Assembly (NCBI RefSeq): GCF_051401765.1
Contig: NW_027480440.1
Span: 3,534,001-3,598,000, forward strand
DNA: 64,000 nt
Reading direction: 5' to 3'
Origin: Calliopsis andreniformis
Taxonomy: Eukaryota > Arthropoda > Insecta > Hymenoptera > Andrenidae
The position numbers were made by a program, and so were the translations under genes. Shown in pieces: positions 25,046 to 40,070 of the stretch; position 1 is the stretch's first letter, and every line of letters begins with the position of its first letter. Under the pieces are notes generated by a model. It saw nothing but the letters and a program-made list of their open reading frames with translations. It made no database searches and was not told the DNA's origin.

Positions 25046-28000
25046 CAATCCTCAATCACCAATCCTCAATTCCCAATACTCTATCCTTAATCCTCAATAT
25101 TCAATCCTCTATCCCCAGGCCACAATGTTCAATCCCCAAAGCTCAATAATCAATCCTCAATCCTCAGTCCTCAATCGTCAATCATCAATCCACAATCTTC
25201 AATAGTCAATTCTCAATCCTCAATCCTCAATCCTCAATCCTCAATCCTCAGTCATCAATCCTCAATCTTCAATACTCAATCCTCAATCCTCAATCCTGAA
25301 TCCTCAATACTTAACCATCAATCCTCAATTCTCAATACTCAATAGAATATCCTGAATTCTTAGGATTCAATACTCAAACCTCAATCCTCAGCCCTCAGCA
25401 CTCATCCTCCATCCTCAATCCTCAATCCTCAATCCTCAATCCTCAATCTTCAATCCTCAATACGCAATCTTCGATCCTCAATCCTCAACACTCAATCCTC
25501 AATCCTCAATCCTCAGTCATGAATACTCAATCTTCAACACTCAATCCTCAATCCTCAATCCTCAATCCTCAATCCTCAATCCTCAATCCTCGTTCCTCAA
25601 ACCTCAAACCTCAACCCTCAGTCCTCATCCTCAATTCTCAATTCTCAATCCTCAATCCTCAATTCTCAATCTTCAATCCTCAATAATCAATCTCCAATCC
25701 TAGATCCTCAATCCCCAATCCTCAGTCGTTAATCCTCTATCTTCAATCCTCAATCCCCAGTCCTCAATCCTCAATACTCAATCTTCAATCCTCAATCCTC
25801 AATTCTCAATCCTCAATACTCAATCCTCAATTGTCAATCCTCAGTTCACTATCCTCAATCTTCAATCCTCCATCCTCAATCCTCAATCCTCAATCCTCAA
25901 TCTTCAATCCTCAATACTCAATCTTCAATTCTCAATCCTCAATCCTCAATCCTCAATCCTCAATCCTCAATCCTCAATCTTCAATCCTCAACCGTCAGTC
26001 CTCGTCCTCAATCCTCAACACTCAATCCTCAATCCTGAATCTTCAATCATCAATACTCAATCTTCAATACTCAATCCTCAACCCTCAATCCTCAATCCTC
26101 AATCTTCAATTTTCATGTCTCCTTCCACAAACATCAATTCTCATCACTCAACCATCAACACTCAGTTCTCAACCTTCAGTCCTCAATCCTCAATACTCAA
26201 TCCTCAGTCCTCAGTCCTCAATCTTCAATACTCAATCCTCAATCCTAAAATCCTCAATCCTCAATCCTCAATCCCCAATCCTCAATCTTCAATCCTCAAT
26301 TCTCAATCCTCAAGCCTCGATCCTCAATCCTCAATCTTCAATCCTGAATACTCAATCTTCAATCCTCAATCCTCAATCCTCAATCCTCAATCGTCAGTCA
26401 TGAATACTCAATCTTCAGTACTCATCCTCAATCCTCAATCCTCAATCCTCAATCCTCAATCCTCAATCCTCATTCCTCAAACATCAATCCTCAACCCTCA
26501 GTCCTCATCCTCAATTCTCAATTCTCAATTCTCAAACCTCAATCCTCAACTCTCAATCTTCAAACCTCAATAATCAATCTCGAATCCTAGATCCTCAATC
26601 CCCAATCCTCAATCGTTAATCCTCAATCTTTAATCCTCAAACCACAGTCCTCAATCCTCAATACTCAATCTTCAATCCTCAATCCTCAATCCTCAATCCT
26701 CAATACTCAATCCTCAATCCCCGATCCTCAATCTTCAATCCTCAATCCTCAATCCTCAGTCCTCATTCCTCAATCTTCAATCCTCAATACTCAATCTTCA
26801 ATTCTCAAACCGCAATCCTCAATCCTCAATCCTCAATCCTCAATCCTCAAACTTCAATCCTCAAACGTCAGTCCTCGTACTCAATCCTCAACCCTCAACC
26901 CTCAATCCTCAATCTTCAATCCTCAATCCTTAATCCTCAACCCTCAATACTAAATCCTCAATCCCCGATCCTCAATCTTCAATCCTCAATCCTCAATCCT
27001 CAATCCTCAGTCCTCAATCGTCAATCATCAATCCACAATCTTCAATAGTCAATCCTCAGTCCTCAATCCTCAATCCTCAATCCTCAATCCTCAGTCATCA
27101 ATCCTCAATCTTCAATACTCAATCCTCAATCCTCAATCCTCAATCCTCAATACTTAACCATCAATCCTCAATTCTCAATACTCAATAGAATATCCTGAAT
27201 TCTTAGGATTCAATACGCAAACCTCAATCCTCAGCCCTCAGCACTCATCCTCCATCCTCAATCCTCAACCCTCAATACTCAATCTTCAATCCTCAATACG
27301 CAATCTTCGATCCTCAATCCTCAACCCTCAATCCTCAATCCTCAATCCTCAGTCATGAATACTCAATCTTCAACACTCAATCCTCAATCCTCAATCCTCA
27401 ATCCTCAATCTTCAATCCTCAATCCTCGTTCCTCAAACCTCAATCCTCAACCCTCAGTCCTCATCCTCAATTCTCAATTCTCAATCCTCAATCCTCAATT
27501 CTCAATCTTCAATCCTCAATAATCAATCTCCAATCCTAGATCCTCAATCCCCAATCCTCAATCGTTAATCCTCTATCTTCAATCCTCAATCCCCAGTCCT
27601 CAATCCTCAATACTCAATCTTCAATCCTCAATCCTCAATTCTCAATCCTCAATACTCAATCCTCAATTGTCAATCCTCAGTCCCCTATCCTCAATCTTCA
27701 ATCCTCCATCCTCAATCCTCAATCCTCAATCCTCAATCTTCAATCCTCAATACTCAATCTTCAATTCTCAATCCTCAATCCTCAATCCTCAATCCTCAAT
27801 CCTCAATCCTCAATCTTCAATCCCCAACCGTCAGTCCTCGTCCTCAATCCTCAACACTCAATCCTCAATCCTGAATCTTCAATCATCAATACTCAATCTT
27901 CAATACTCAATCCTCAACCCTCAATCCTCAATCCTCAATCTTCAATCTTCATGTCTCCTTCCACAAACATCAATTCTCATCACTCAACCATCAACACTCA

Positions 28001-30055
28001 GTCCTCAACCTTCAGTCCTCAATCCTCAATACTCAATCCTCAGTCCTCAGTCCTCAATCTTCAATACTCAACCCTCAAACCTAAAATCCTCAATCCTCAA
28101 TCCTCAATCCCCAATCCTCAATCTTCAATCCTCAATTCTCAATCCTCAAGCCTCGATCCTCAATCCTCAATCTTCAATCCTGAATACTCAATCTTCAATC
28201 CTCAATCCTCAATCCTCAATCCTCAATCGTCAGTCTTCAATCCTCAATACTCAATCATCAATCCTCAATTCTCAATCCTCAAGCCTCGATCCTCAATCCT
28301 CAATCTTCAATCCTGAATACTCAATCTTCAATCCTCAATCCTCAATCCTCAATCCTCAATCCTCAATCGTCAGTCTTCAATCCTCAATACACAATCATCA
28401 ATCCTCAATCCTCAATCCTCAATCCTCAATCCTCATTCTTCAATCCTCAATACCCAATCCTCATTCTTCAGTCCTCAATCCTCAATCCTCAATTCTCAAC
28501 GCTCAGCCCTCATCGTCAGTCCGCAATCCTCAATCCTCAATCCTCAATCTTCAATCCTCAATACTCAATCTTCAATCCTCAGTCCTCAAACCTTAATTCT
28601 GAATTCTCAATCCTGAATCCTCAATCTTCTGCTCGCAGTCCTCAACAATCAGTAGTCAATCCTCAATCCTCAATAGAATATCCTCAATTCACAGTTTTCA
28701 ATACCCAATACTCAATCTGCAACCTACCAACCTCTATCCACAAACATCAATTCTCATCACCCAACCCTCAACACTCAGTCCTCAATGTTCAATCCTCAAT
28801 CCTCAATTCTCAATCTTCATTCCTCAATACTGAATCCTCAATACTCAATACACAATCTTCAATCCTCAATCCTCAATCCTCAATCCTCAATCCTCAATCG
28901 TCAATCCTCAATCCTCAATCATCAATCCTCAATCTTCAATACTCAATCCTCAATCCTCAATCCTCAATCCTCAATACTCAACCATCAATCCTCAATTCTA
29001 AATACTCAATAGAATATCCTGAATTCTCAGTATTCAATACTCAAACCTCAATCCTCAACCCTCAGCCCTCATCCTCCACTCTCAATCCTCAATCCTCAAA
29101 CCTCAACCTTCATTCCTCAATACTCAATCTTCGATCCTCAATCCTCAACCCTCAATCCTCAATACTCAATCTTCAATCATCAATACTCAATCGTCAATCC
29201 TCAATTCTCAATCCTCAATCCTCAACCCTCAAACCTCAATATTCAACACAAAACCATCAACCATCAATTCTCAATACTCAACCATCAATCCTCAATCCTC
29301 AGTCCTCAAATCTCAATTCCGAATCCTCAATCCTGAATGCTCAATCTTCAGCCCTCAGTCCGCAACAATCAATTGTGAAATCTCAATACTCAATAGAATA
29401 TCCTCAATTCACAGTTTTCAATACTCAATCCCCAGTCTTCAATTTTCAAATCTCAATCCACAGACATCAATTCTCATCACTCAACTCTCAACACTCAGGA
29501 CTCAATCTTCAATCCTCAATCCTCAATCCTCAATATTCAATCCTCCATACTCAATCGTCAATCCTCAATCCTCAATCATCAATCCTCAATCCTGAATCCT
29601 CAGTCATTAATCCTCAATCTTCAATACTCAATCCTCAATCCTCAATCCTCAATCCTCAATCCTCAATCCTCAAACATCATTCCTCAAACCTCAATCCTCA
29701 ACCCTGAGTCCTCATCCTCCATCCTCAATCCTCAATCCTCAATCCTCAATCCTCAATCCTCAATCCTCAATCCTCAGTCCTCAAACCTCAATCCTGAATC
29801 TTCAATCCTGAGTCCTCAATCTTCAGACCTCAGTCCTCAACAATCAGTTGTCAATTCTCAATTCTCAATACAATATCATCAATTCACAGTTTTCAATACT
29901 CAATACTCAATCTGCAATCTTCAAATCTCTATCCACAAACATCAATCATCATCACTGAACCCTCATAACTCAGTCCTCAATCCTCGATCCTCAATCCTCA
30001 ATCCTCATTCTTCAATCGTCAACACCCAATCCTCAATCTTCAATCCTCAATCCTC
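25046..30055 (+). repeat. 5009-bp partner of the 5946-bp unit (one 937-bp subunit fewer)
   Basis: It matches the preceding unit at offset 5946 up to about 29500 and at offset 5009 afterwards (24366/29375; 24992/30001). The difference is exactly one 937-bp subunit. Point differences include AGTTCACTATC near 25843 against AGTTCCCTATC near 19897. The right limit is near 30055, where the sequence departs into TCAATTCTCAATCC. Its last kilobase, from 28990, is also the start of the 4.4-kb tandem unit that follows. Confidence 0.9.
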
Positions 30056-33000
30056 AATCCTCAATCCTCAATTCTCAATCCTCAATCCTCAATCCTCAGA
30101 CCTCAAACATCAATACTAAACCCTCAGTCCTCGTCCTCAATCCACAACCCTCAATCCTCGATCCTCAATCTTCAATCATCAATATTCAATCTTCAATCCT
30201 CAATCATCAATCCTCAATACTCAATCCTCAATACTCAATGTTCAATCCTCAATACCCAATCCTCAATCTTCAATCCTCAATCCTCAATCCTCAACACACA
30301 GTCCCCAATCCTCAATCTTCAATCCTCAATCCTCAATCCACAATTCTCAATCCTCAATCTTCAATCCTCAATACTCAATCATCAATTCTAAATCCTCAAT
30401 CCTCGGTCCTCAATCCTCAATCGTCAATCTCCAATCATGAATACTCAACCTTCAATCCTCAATCCTCAACCCTCAATTCTCAACCTTCAATCCTCAATCC
30501 TCAATCCTCAATCTTCAATCCTCAATCCTCAATCCTCAATCCTCAATCCTCAATCCTCAATCCTCAAACCTCAATAAACAATCTTCAATACTCAATCCTC
30601 AATCCTCAATCCTCAATCTTCAATCCTCAATACTCAATCTTCAATCCTCAATCCTCAATCCTCAATCCTCCATCCTGAATCCTCAATACTCAATCCTCAA
30701 TCTTCAATCCTCAATACTCAATCTTCAATCCTCAATCCTCGATCCTCAATCCTCAATCCTCATTCCTCAATCCTCAATGCCCAACACTCAATCCTCAGTC
30801 CTCAGACCTCAAACCTCAATCATCAACCCTCAGCCCTCATTCTCAATCCTCAACACTCAACCATCAATCCTCAATATTCAATCCTCAATACTCAATCTTC
30901 AATCCTGATTCTACAATCCTCAATACCCAATCCTCAATCTTCAACCCTGAATCCTCAATCCTCAATTCTCAATACTCAATCATCAATCCTCAGACCTCAA
31001 ACATAAATACTCAGCCCTCAGTCCTCGTCCTCAATTAACAACCCTCAATCCTCAATCCTCAATCTTCAATCAACAATATTCAGTCTTCAATCCTCAATCC
31101 TCAATCCTCAATCCTCAATCCTCATTCCTCAATCCTCAATGTTCAATCATCAATCCTCAATCCTCAGTCCTCAATCCTCAACCCTCAATCCTCAATCCTC
31201 AATCTTCAATCATCAATACTCAATCTTCAATCCTCATTCTTCAATCCTCAATCCTCAATCCTCAATCCTCAATATTCAACACACAACCCTCAACCATCAA
31301 TCTTCAATTCTCAATACTGAATAGAATATCCTGAATTCTCATGGCTCAATACACAATCCACATTATTCAATAATCAAATCTCGATCCTCAAACATCAATC
31401 CTCAACACTCAATCCTCAACACTCAGTCCTCTCTCTTCAATCCTCCATCCTCAATCCTCAATCCTCAAGCGTCAATCCTCAATCCTCAATACTCAACCCT
31501 CAATCCTCAGTCCTCAAACCTCAGTCCCGAATCCTCAAACCTGAATCATGAATCTTCAGCCCTCAGTCCTCAACAATCATTTGTCAATCCTCAATCCTCA
31601 ATAGAATACCCTCAATTCACTGTTTTCAATACTCAATGCTCAATCTGCAATCTTCAAATCTGTATCCACAAACATCAATTCTAATCACTCAACCCTCAAC
31701 ACTCGGTCCTCAATGTTCAATCCTCAATTCTCAATTCTCAATCTTCAATCCTCAATCCTCAACGCTCAATCCTCAATCCTCAATCCTCAATCTTCAATCA
31801 TCAATATTCAATATTCAATCCTCAATCCACAATCCTCAATCCTCAATGCTCAATCCTCAATCTTCAATCCTCAATCCTCGATCCTCAATCCTCAATCCTC
31901 AATCTTCAATCCTCAATGCTCAATCTTCAATCCTCAATCCTCAATCCTCAATCCTCAATCCTCAATCCTCAATCCTCAATCTTCAATCCTCAGTACTCAA
32001 TCTTCAATCCTCAATCCTCAACCTTAAGTCCTCAATCCTCATTCTCCAATCCTCAACAACCAATCCTCAATCTTCAATCCCAAATCCACAATCCTCAATT
32101 CTCAATCCTCAATCCTCAATCCTCAGACCTCAAACATCAATACTCAGCCCTCAGTCCTCGTCCTCAATTCACAACCCTCAGCCCTCATACACAATCCTCA
32201 ATCCTCAATCCTCAACCCTCAATATTCAATCCTCAATGCTCAATCCTCAATCCTCAATCCTCAATCCTCAATCATCAATCCTCAATCTTCAATTCTCAAT
32301 CCTCAAACCTCAGTCCTCAAACCTCTATCCTCAATCATCAATCCTCAATCCTCAATCCTCAACCCTCAATCATCAATCCACAATCTTCAATACTCAATCC
32401 TCAATCCTCAATCCTCAATCCTCAATCCTCAATCATCAAACCTCAATCTTCAATACTCAATCCTCAATCCTCAATCCTCAATCTTCAATCCTCCATACTC
32501 AATCGTCAATCCTCAATCCTCAATCATCAATCCTCAATCCTCAATCCTCAGTCATCAATCCTCAATCTTCAATACTCAATCCTCAATCCTCAATCCACAA
32601 TCCTCAATCCCCAATCCTCAATCCTCATTCCTCAAACCTCAATCCTCAGCCCTCAGTCCCCATCCTCAATTCTCAATTCTCAATACTCAAACCTCAATCC
32701 TCAATCTTCAATCCTCAATAATCAATCTCCTATCCTAGATCCTCAATCCCCAATACTCTATCCTTAATCCTCAATATTCAATCCTCTATCCCCAGGCCAC
32801 CATCTTCAATCCCCAAAGCTCAATAATCAGTCCTCAATCCTCAGTCCTCAATCCTCAACCCTCAGTCCTCATCCTCAATTCTCAATTCTCAATCCTCAAT
32901 GCTCAATCCTCAATCTTCAATCCTCAATAATCAATCTCCTATCCTAGACCCTCAATCCCCAATACTCTATGCTTAATCCTCAATATTCAATCCTCTATCC

Positions 33001-33383
33001 CCAGTCCACAATCTTCAAACCCCAAAGCTCAATAATCAATCCTCAATCCTCAGTCCTCAATCGTCAACTATCAGTCCACAATCTTCAATACTCAATCCTC
33101 AATACTCAACCATCAATCCTCAACTCTCAATACTCAATAGAATATACTAAATTCTCAGGATTCAATACTCAAACCTCATTCCTCAGCCCTGAACCCTCAT
33201 CCTCCATCCTCAACCCTCAATCCTCAATCCTCAATCTTCAATCCTCAATAAACAACATCCAATCCTAGATCCTCAATCCCCTAATCCTCAATCATTAATC
33301 CTCAACCTTCAATCCTCAATCCACAGTCCTCGATCTTCAATTGTCAATGCTCAATCCTCAATCCTCAATCCTCAGGCATCAGT
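28990..33383 (+). repeat. 4.4-kb higher-order tandem unit, copy 1
   Basis: TCTAAATACTCAATAGAATA at 28997 recurs at 33391 (offset 4394). From about 34100 the offset is 4401, because copy 2 has one extra heptamer in a run of perfect units. The copies abut at about 33383, where AGTCCTCAAT is followed directly by the TCTAAATACT start of copy 2. The unit includes a long interval (about 31636-32767) that is open in several + frames at once, and CCTAGA cassettes at 32734, 32943 and 33264. Confidence 0.92.
31636..32767 (+). other. Interval open in several + frames (copies at 36037-37168 and 43586-44717), judged non-coding
   Basis: Two frames, 31636-32721 (361 codons) and 31916-32767 (283 codons), overlap out of phase. 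Both encode variants of SSILNPQ, and a third (31713-32027) lies within the first. Real overlapping genes do not share one peptide vocabulary in every phase. A 7-bp repeat does, because three units make 21 bp or seven codons in each frame. Starts are not consistently ATG, and nothing resembling a promoter or a splice structure surrounds them. The same interval occurs three times because it sits inside duplicated blocks. Confidence 0.88.
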
Positions 33384-36300
33384 CCTCAATTCTAAATACT
33401 CAATAGAATATCCTGAATTCTCAGTATTCAATACTCAAACCTCAATCCTCAACCCTCAGCCCTCATCCTCCACTCTCAATCCTCAATCCTCAAACCTCAA
33501 CCTTCATTCCTCAATACTCAATCTTCGATCCTCAATCCTCAACCCTCAATCCTCAATACTCAATCTTCAATCATCAATACTCAATCTTCAATCCTCAATT
33601 CTCAATCCTCAATCCTCAACCCTCAAACCTCAATATTCAACACAAAACCATCAACCATCAATTCTCAATACTCAACCATCAATCCTCAATCCTCAGTCCT
33701 CAAATCTCAATTCCGAATCCTCAATCCTGAATGCTCAATCTTCAGCCCTCAGTCCGCAACAATCAATTGTGAAATCTCAATCCTCAATAGAATATCCTCA
33801 ATTCACAGTTTTCAATACTCAATCCCCAGTCTTCAATTTTCAAATCTCAATCCACAGACATCAATTCTCATCACTCAACTCTCAACACTCTGGACTCAAT
33901 CTTCAATCCTCAATCCTCAATCCTCAATATTCAATCCTCCATACTCAATCGTCAATCCTCAATCCTCAATCATCAATCCTCAATCCTGAATCCTCAGTCA
34001 TTAATCCTCAATCTTCAATACTCAATCCTCAATCCTCAATCCTCAATCCTCAATCCTCAATCCTCAATCCTCAAACATCATTCCTCAAACCTCAATCCTC
34101 AACCCTGAGTCCTCATCCTCCATCCTCAATCCTCAATCCTCAATCCTCAATCCTCAATCCTCAATCCTCAATCCTCAGTCCTCAAACCTCAATCCTGAAT
34201 CTTCAATCCTGAGTCCTCAATCTTCAGACCTCAGTCCTCAACAATCAGTTGTCAATTCTCAATTCTCAATACAATATCATCAATTCACAGTTTTCAATAC
34301 TCAATACTCAATCTGCAATCTTCAAATCTCTATCCACAAACATCAATCATCATCACTGAACCCTCATAACTCAGTCCTCAATCCTCGATCCTCAATCCTC
34401 AATCCTCATTCTTCAATCGTCAACACCCAATCCTCAATCTTCAGTCCTCAATCCTCAATCCTCAATCCTCAATTCTCAATCCTCAATCCTCAATCCTCAG
34501 ACCTCAAACATCAATACTAAACCCTCAGTCCTCGTCCTCAATCCACAACCCTCAATCCTCGATCCTCAATCTTCAATCATCAATATTCAATCTTCAATCC
34601 TCAATCATCAATCCTCAATACTCAATCCTCAATACTCAATGTTCAATCCTCAATACCCAATCCTCAATCTTCAATCCTCAATCCTCAATCCTCAACACAC
34701 AGTCCCCAATCCTCAATCTTCAATCCTCAATCCTCAATCCACAATTCTCAATCCTCAATCTTCAATCCTCAATACTCAATCATCAATTCTAAATCCTCAA
34801 TCCTCGGTCCTCAATCCTCAATCGTCAATCTCCAATCATGAATACTCAACCTTCAATCCTCAATCCTCAACCCTCAATTCTCAACCTTCAATCCTCAATC
34901 CTCAATCCTCAATCTTCAATCCTCAATCCTCAATCCTCAATCCTCAATCCTCAATCCTCAATCCTCAAACCTCAATAAACAATCTTCAATACTCAATCCT
35001 CAATCCTCAATCCTCAATCTTCAATCCTCAATACTCAATCTTCAATCCTCAATCCTCAATCCTCAATCCTCCATCCTGAATCCTCAATACTCAATCCTCA
35101 ATCTTCAATCCTCAATACTCAATCTTCAATCCTCAATCCTCGATCCTCAATCCTCAATCCTCATTCCTCAATCCTCAATGCCCAACACTCAATCCTCAGT
35201 CCTCAGACCTCAAACCTCAATCATCAACCCTCAGCCCTCATTCTCAATCCTCAACACTCAACCATCAATCCTCAATATTCAATCCTCAATACTCAATCTT
35301 CAATCCTGATTCTACAATCCTCAATACCCAATCCTCAATCTTCAACCCTGAATCCTCAATCCTCAATTCTCAATACTCAATCATCAATCCTCAGACCTCA
35401 AACATAAATACTCAGCCCTCAGTCCTCGTCCTCAATTAACAACCCTCAATCCTCAATCCTCAATCTTCAATCAACAATATTCAGTCTTCAATCCTCAATC
35501 CTCAATCCTCAATCCTCAATCCTCATTCCTCAATCCTCAATGTTCAATCATCAATCCTCAATCCTCAGTCCTCAATCCTCAACCCTCAATCCTCAATCCT
35601 CAATCTTCAATCATCAATACTCAATCTTCAATCCTCATTCTTCAATCCTCAATCCTCAATCCTCAATCCTCAATATTCAACACACAACCCTCAACCATCA
35701 ATCTTCAATTCTCAATACTGAATAGAATATCCTGAATTCTCATGGCTCAATACACAATCCACATTATTCAATAATCAAATCTCGATCCTCAAACATCAAT
35801 CCTCAACACTCAATCCTCAACACTCAGTCCTCTCTCTTCAATCCTCCATCCTCAATCCTCAATCCTCAAGCGTCAATCCTCAATCCTCAATACTCAACCC
35901 TCAATCCTCAGTCCTCAAACCTCAGTCCCGAATCCTCAAACCTGAATCATGAATCTTCAGCCCTCAGTCCTCAACAATCATTTGTCAATCCTCAATCCTC
36001 AATAGAATACCCTCAATTCACTGTTTTCAATACTCAATGCTCAATCTGCAATCTTCAAATCTGTATCCACAAACATCAATTCTAATCACTCAACCCTCAA
36101 CACTCGGTCCTCAATGTTCAATCCTCAATTCTCAATTCTCAATCTTCAATCCTCAATCCTCAACGCTCAATCCTCAATCCTCAATCCTCAATCTTCAATC
36201 ATCAATATTCAATATTCAATCCTCAATCCACAATCCTCAATCCTCAATGCTCAATCCTCAATCTTCAATCCTCAATCCTCGATCCTCAATCCTCAATCCT

Positions 36301-37784
36301 CAATCTTCAATCCTCAATGCTCAATCTTCAATCCTCAATCCTCAATCCTCAATCCTCAATCCTCAATCCTCAATCCTCAATCTTCAATCCTCAGTACTCA
36401 ATCTTCAATCCTCAATCCTCAACCTTAAGTCCTCAATCCTCATTCTCCAATCCTCAACAACCAATCCTCAATCTTCAATCCCAAATCCACAATCCTCAAT
36501 TCTCAATCCTCAATCCTCAATCCTCAGACCTCAAACATCAATACTCAGCCCTCAGTCCTCGTCCTCAATTCACAACCCTCAGCCCTCATACACAATCCTC
36601 AATCCTCAATCCTCAACCCTCAATATTCAATCCTCAATGCTCAATCCTCAATCCTCAATCCTCAATCCTCAATCATCAATCCTCAATCTTCAATTCTCAA
36701 TCCTCAAACCTCAATCCTCAAACCTCTATCCTCAATCATCAATCCTCAATCCTCAATCCTCAACCCTCAATCATCAATCCACAATCTTCAATACTCAATC
36801 CTCAATCCTCAATCCTCAATCCTCAATCCTCAATCATCAAACCTCAATCTTCAATACTCAATCCTCAATCCTCAATCCTCAATCTTCAATCCTCCATACT
36901 CAATCGTCAATCCTCAATCCTCAATCATCAATCCTCAATCCTCAATCCTCAGTCATCAATCCTCAATCTTCAATACTCAATCCTCAATCCTCAATCCACA
37001 ATCCTCAATCCCCAATCCTCAATCCTCATTCCTCAAACCTCAATCCTCAGCCCTCAGTCCCCATCCTCAATTCTCAATTCTCAATACTCAAACCTCAATC
37101 CTCAATCTTCAATCCTCAATAATCAATCTCCTATCCTAGATCCTCAATCCCCAATACTCTATCCTTAATCCTCAATATTCAATCCTCTATCCCCAGGCCA
37201 CCATCTTCAATCCCCAAAGCTCAATAATCAATCCTCAATCCTCAGTCCTCAATCCTCAACCCTCAGTCCTCATCCTCAATTCTCAATTCTCAATCCTCAA
37301 TGCTCAATCCTCAATCTTCAATCCTCAATAATCAATCTCCTATCCTAGACCCTCAATCCCCAATACTCTATGCTTAATCCTCAATATTCAATCCTCTATC
37401 CCCAGTCCACAATCTTCAAACCCCAAAGCTCAATAATCAATCCTCAATCCTCAGTCCTCAATCGTCAACTATCAGTCCACAATCTTCAATACTCAATCCT
37501 CAATACTCAACCATCAATCCTCAACTCTCAATACTCAATAGAATATACTCAATTCTCAGGATTCAATACTCAAACCTCATTCCTCAGCCCTGAACCCTCA
37601 TCCTCCATCCTCAACCCTCAATCCTCAATCCTCAATCTTCAATCCTCAATAAACAACATCCAATCCTAGATCCTCAATCCCCTAATCCTCAATCATTAAT
37701 CCTCAACCTTCAATCCTCAATCCACAGTCCTCGATCTTCAATTGTCAATGCTCAATCCTCAATCCTCAATCCTCAGGCATCAGT
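33384..37784 (+). repeat. 4.4-kb higher-order tandem unit, copy 2
   Basis: Near-identical to 28990-33383. Observed differences include CTGGACTC near 33890 against CAGGACTC near 29496, and AGTCCTCAAACCTC near 32310 against AATCCTCAAACCTC near 36711. The match ends near 37784: copy 1 joins copy 2 there, while this copy continues into CCTCAATCCTCAACCGTCAG sequence resembling 11.66 kb. Confidence 0.92.
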
Positions 37785-40070
37785 CCTCAATCCTCAATCC
37801 TCAATCCTCAATCCTCAACCGTCAGTCCTCGTCCTCAATCCTCAACCCTCAATACTTAATCCTAAATCCTCAATCTTCAATCATCAATACACAATCTTCA
37901 GTCCTCAATCTTCAATCCTCAATCCTAAAATCCTCAATCCTCAATATTCAACACACAACCCTCGACCATCAATCCTCAATACTCAACCATCAATACTCAA
38001 TACTCAATACTCAATAGAATATCCTGAATTCTCAGTTTTCAATACTCAATCCTCAATCTTCAATCTTCATGTCTCCATCCACAAACATCAATACTCATCA
38101 CTCAACACTCAACACTCAGTCCTCAATCTTCAATCCTCAATCCTCAATACTCAATCCTCAGTCCTCAGTCCTCAATCTTCAATACTCAATCCTCAATCCT
38201 AAAATCCTCAATCCTCAGTCATCAATCCTCAATCTTCAATACTCAATCCTCAATCCTCAATCCTCAATCCTGAATTCTCAAACCTCATTCCTCAAACCTC
38301 AATCCTCAACCCTCAGTCCTCATCCTCCATCCTCAATCCTCAATCCACAATCCTCAATCTTCAATCCTCAATACTCAACATTCGATCCTCAATCCACAGT
38401 CCTCAATCCTCAAACCACAGTCCTCAGTCCTCAATCCTCAATCCTCAATCCTCATACCTCAATCCTCAAACGTCAGTCCTCGTCCTCAATCCTCAACTAT
38501 GAATCCTCAATCCTCAATATTCAATCATCAATACTCAATCTTCAATCCTCAATCCTCAACCCTCAATCCTCAATCCTCAATCCTCAATCCTCAGTCCTCA
38601 AACCTCAATCCTGAATCCTCAATCCTCAGTTCTCAAACCTCAATCCTGAATCTTCAATCCTGAATCCTCAATCTTCAGACCTCAGTCCTCAACAATCAGT
38701 TGTCAATTCTCAATCCTGAATACAATATCATCAATTCACAGTTTTCAATATTCAATACTTAAACTGCAATCTTCAAATCTCTATCCACAAACATCAATTC
38801 TCATCACTGAACCCTCAACACTCAGTCCCCAATCCTCAATCTTCAATCCTCAACACTCAATACTCAACACTCGGTCCTCTCTCTTCAATCCTCCATCCCC
38901 AATCCTCTATCCTCAATCTTCAATACTCAATCCTCAATCCTCAATCCTCAATCCTCAATCCTCAATCATCAAACATCAATCTTCAATACTCAATCCTCAA
39001 TCCTCAATCCTCAATCTTCAATCCTCCATGCTCAATCGTCAATCCTCAATCCTCAATCATCAATCCTCAATCCTCAATCCTCAGTCATAAATCCTCAATC
39101 TTCAATACACAATCCTCAATCCTCAATCCACAATCCTCAATCCCCAAACCTCAATCCTCATTCCTCAAACCTCAATCCTCAGCCCTCAGTCCCCATCCTC
39201 AATTCTCAATTCTCAATACTCAAACCTCAATCCTCAATCTTGAATCCTCAATAATCAATCTCCTATCCTAGATCCTCAATCCCCAATACTCTATCCTTAA
39301 TCCTCAATATTCAATCCTCTATCCCCAGGCCACAATCTTCAATCCCCAAAGCTCAATAATCAATCCTCAATCCTCAGTCCTCAATCGTCAATCATCAATC
39401 CACAATCTTCAATACTCAATCCTCAATCCTCAATCCTCATTCCTCCATCCTCAATCATCAATCCTCAATCTTCAATACTCAATCCTCAATCCTCAATCAT
39501 CAATCCTGAATCCTCAATCCTCAATCTTCAATCCTCAATACTCAGCCTTCAATCATCAATCCTCATTCCTCAAACCTCAATCCTCAACCCTCAGTCCTCA
39601 ATCCTCAACCCTCAGTCCTCATCCTCAGTTCTCAATTCTCAATCCTCAATGCTCAATCCTCAATCTTCAATCCTCAATAATCAATCTCCTATCCTAGACC
39701 CTCAATCCCCAATGCTCTATGCTTAATCCTCAATATTCAATCCTCTATCCCCAGTCCACAATCTTCAAACCCCAAAGCTCAATAATCAATCCTCAATCCT
39801 CAGTCCTCAATCGTCAACTATCAGTCCACAATCTTCAATGCTCAATCCTCAATACTCAACCATCAATCCTCAATTCTCAATACTCAAGAGAATATACTGA
39901 ATTCTCAGGATTCAATACTCAAACCTCATTCCTCAGCCCTGAACCCTCATCCTCCATCCTCAATCCTCAATCCTCAATCCTCAATCTTCAATCCTCAATA
40001 AACAACCTCCAATCCTAGATCCTCAATCCCCTAATCCTCAATCATTAATCCTCAACCTTCAATCCTCAAT
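33391..40070 (+). repeat. 6.6-kb block duplicated at 41.04-47.62 kb, left copy
   Basis: It matches the later block at offset 7653 for its first 0.3-0.4 kb and at 7549 thereafter (34639/42188, 37742/45291, 39719/47268). The offset changes near 34050/41700, where the right copy has lost about 100 bp. The match ends near 40070, where this copy moves into AATCCTCAATACTC and the right copy continues with CACAGTCCTCGATC. The block contains 4.4-kb unit copy 2 plus 37785-40070, which carries CCTAGA cassettes at 39267, 39693 and 40014. Confidence 0.9.
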
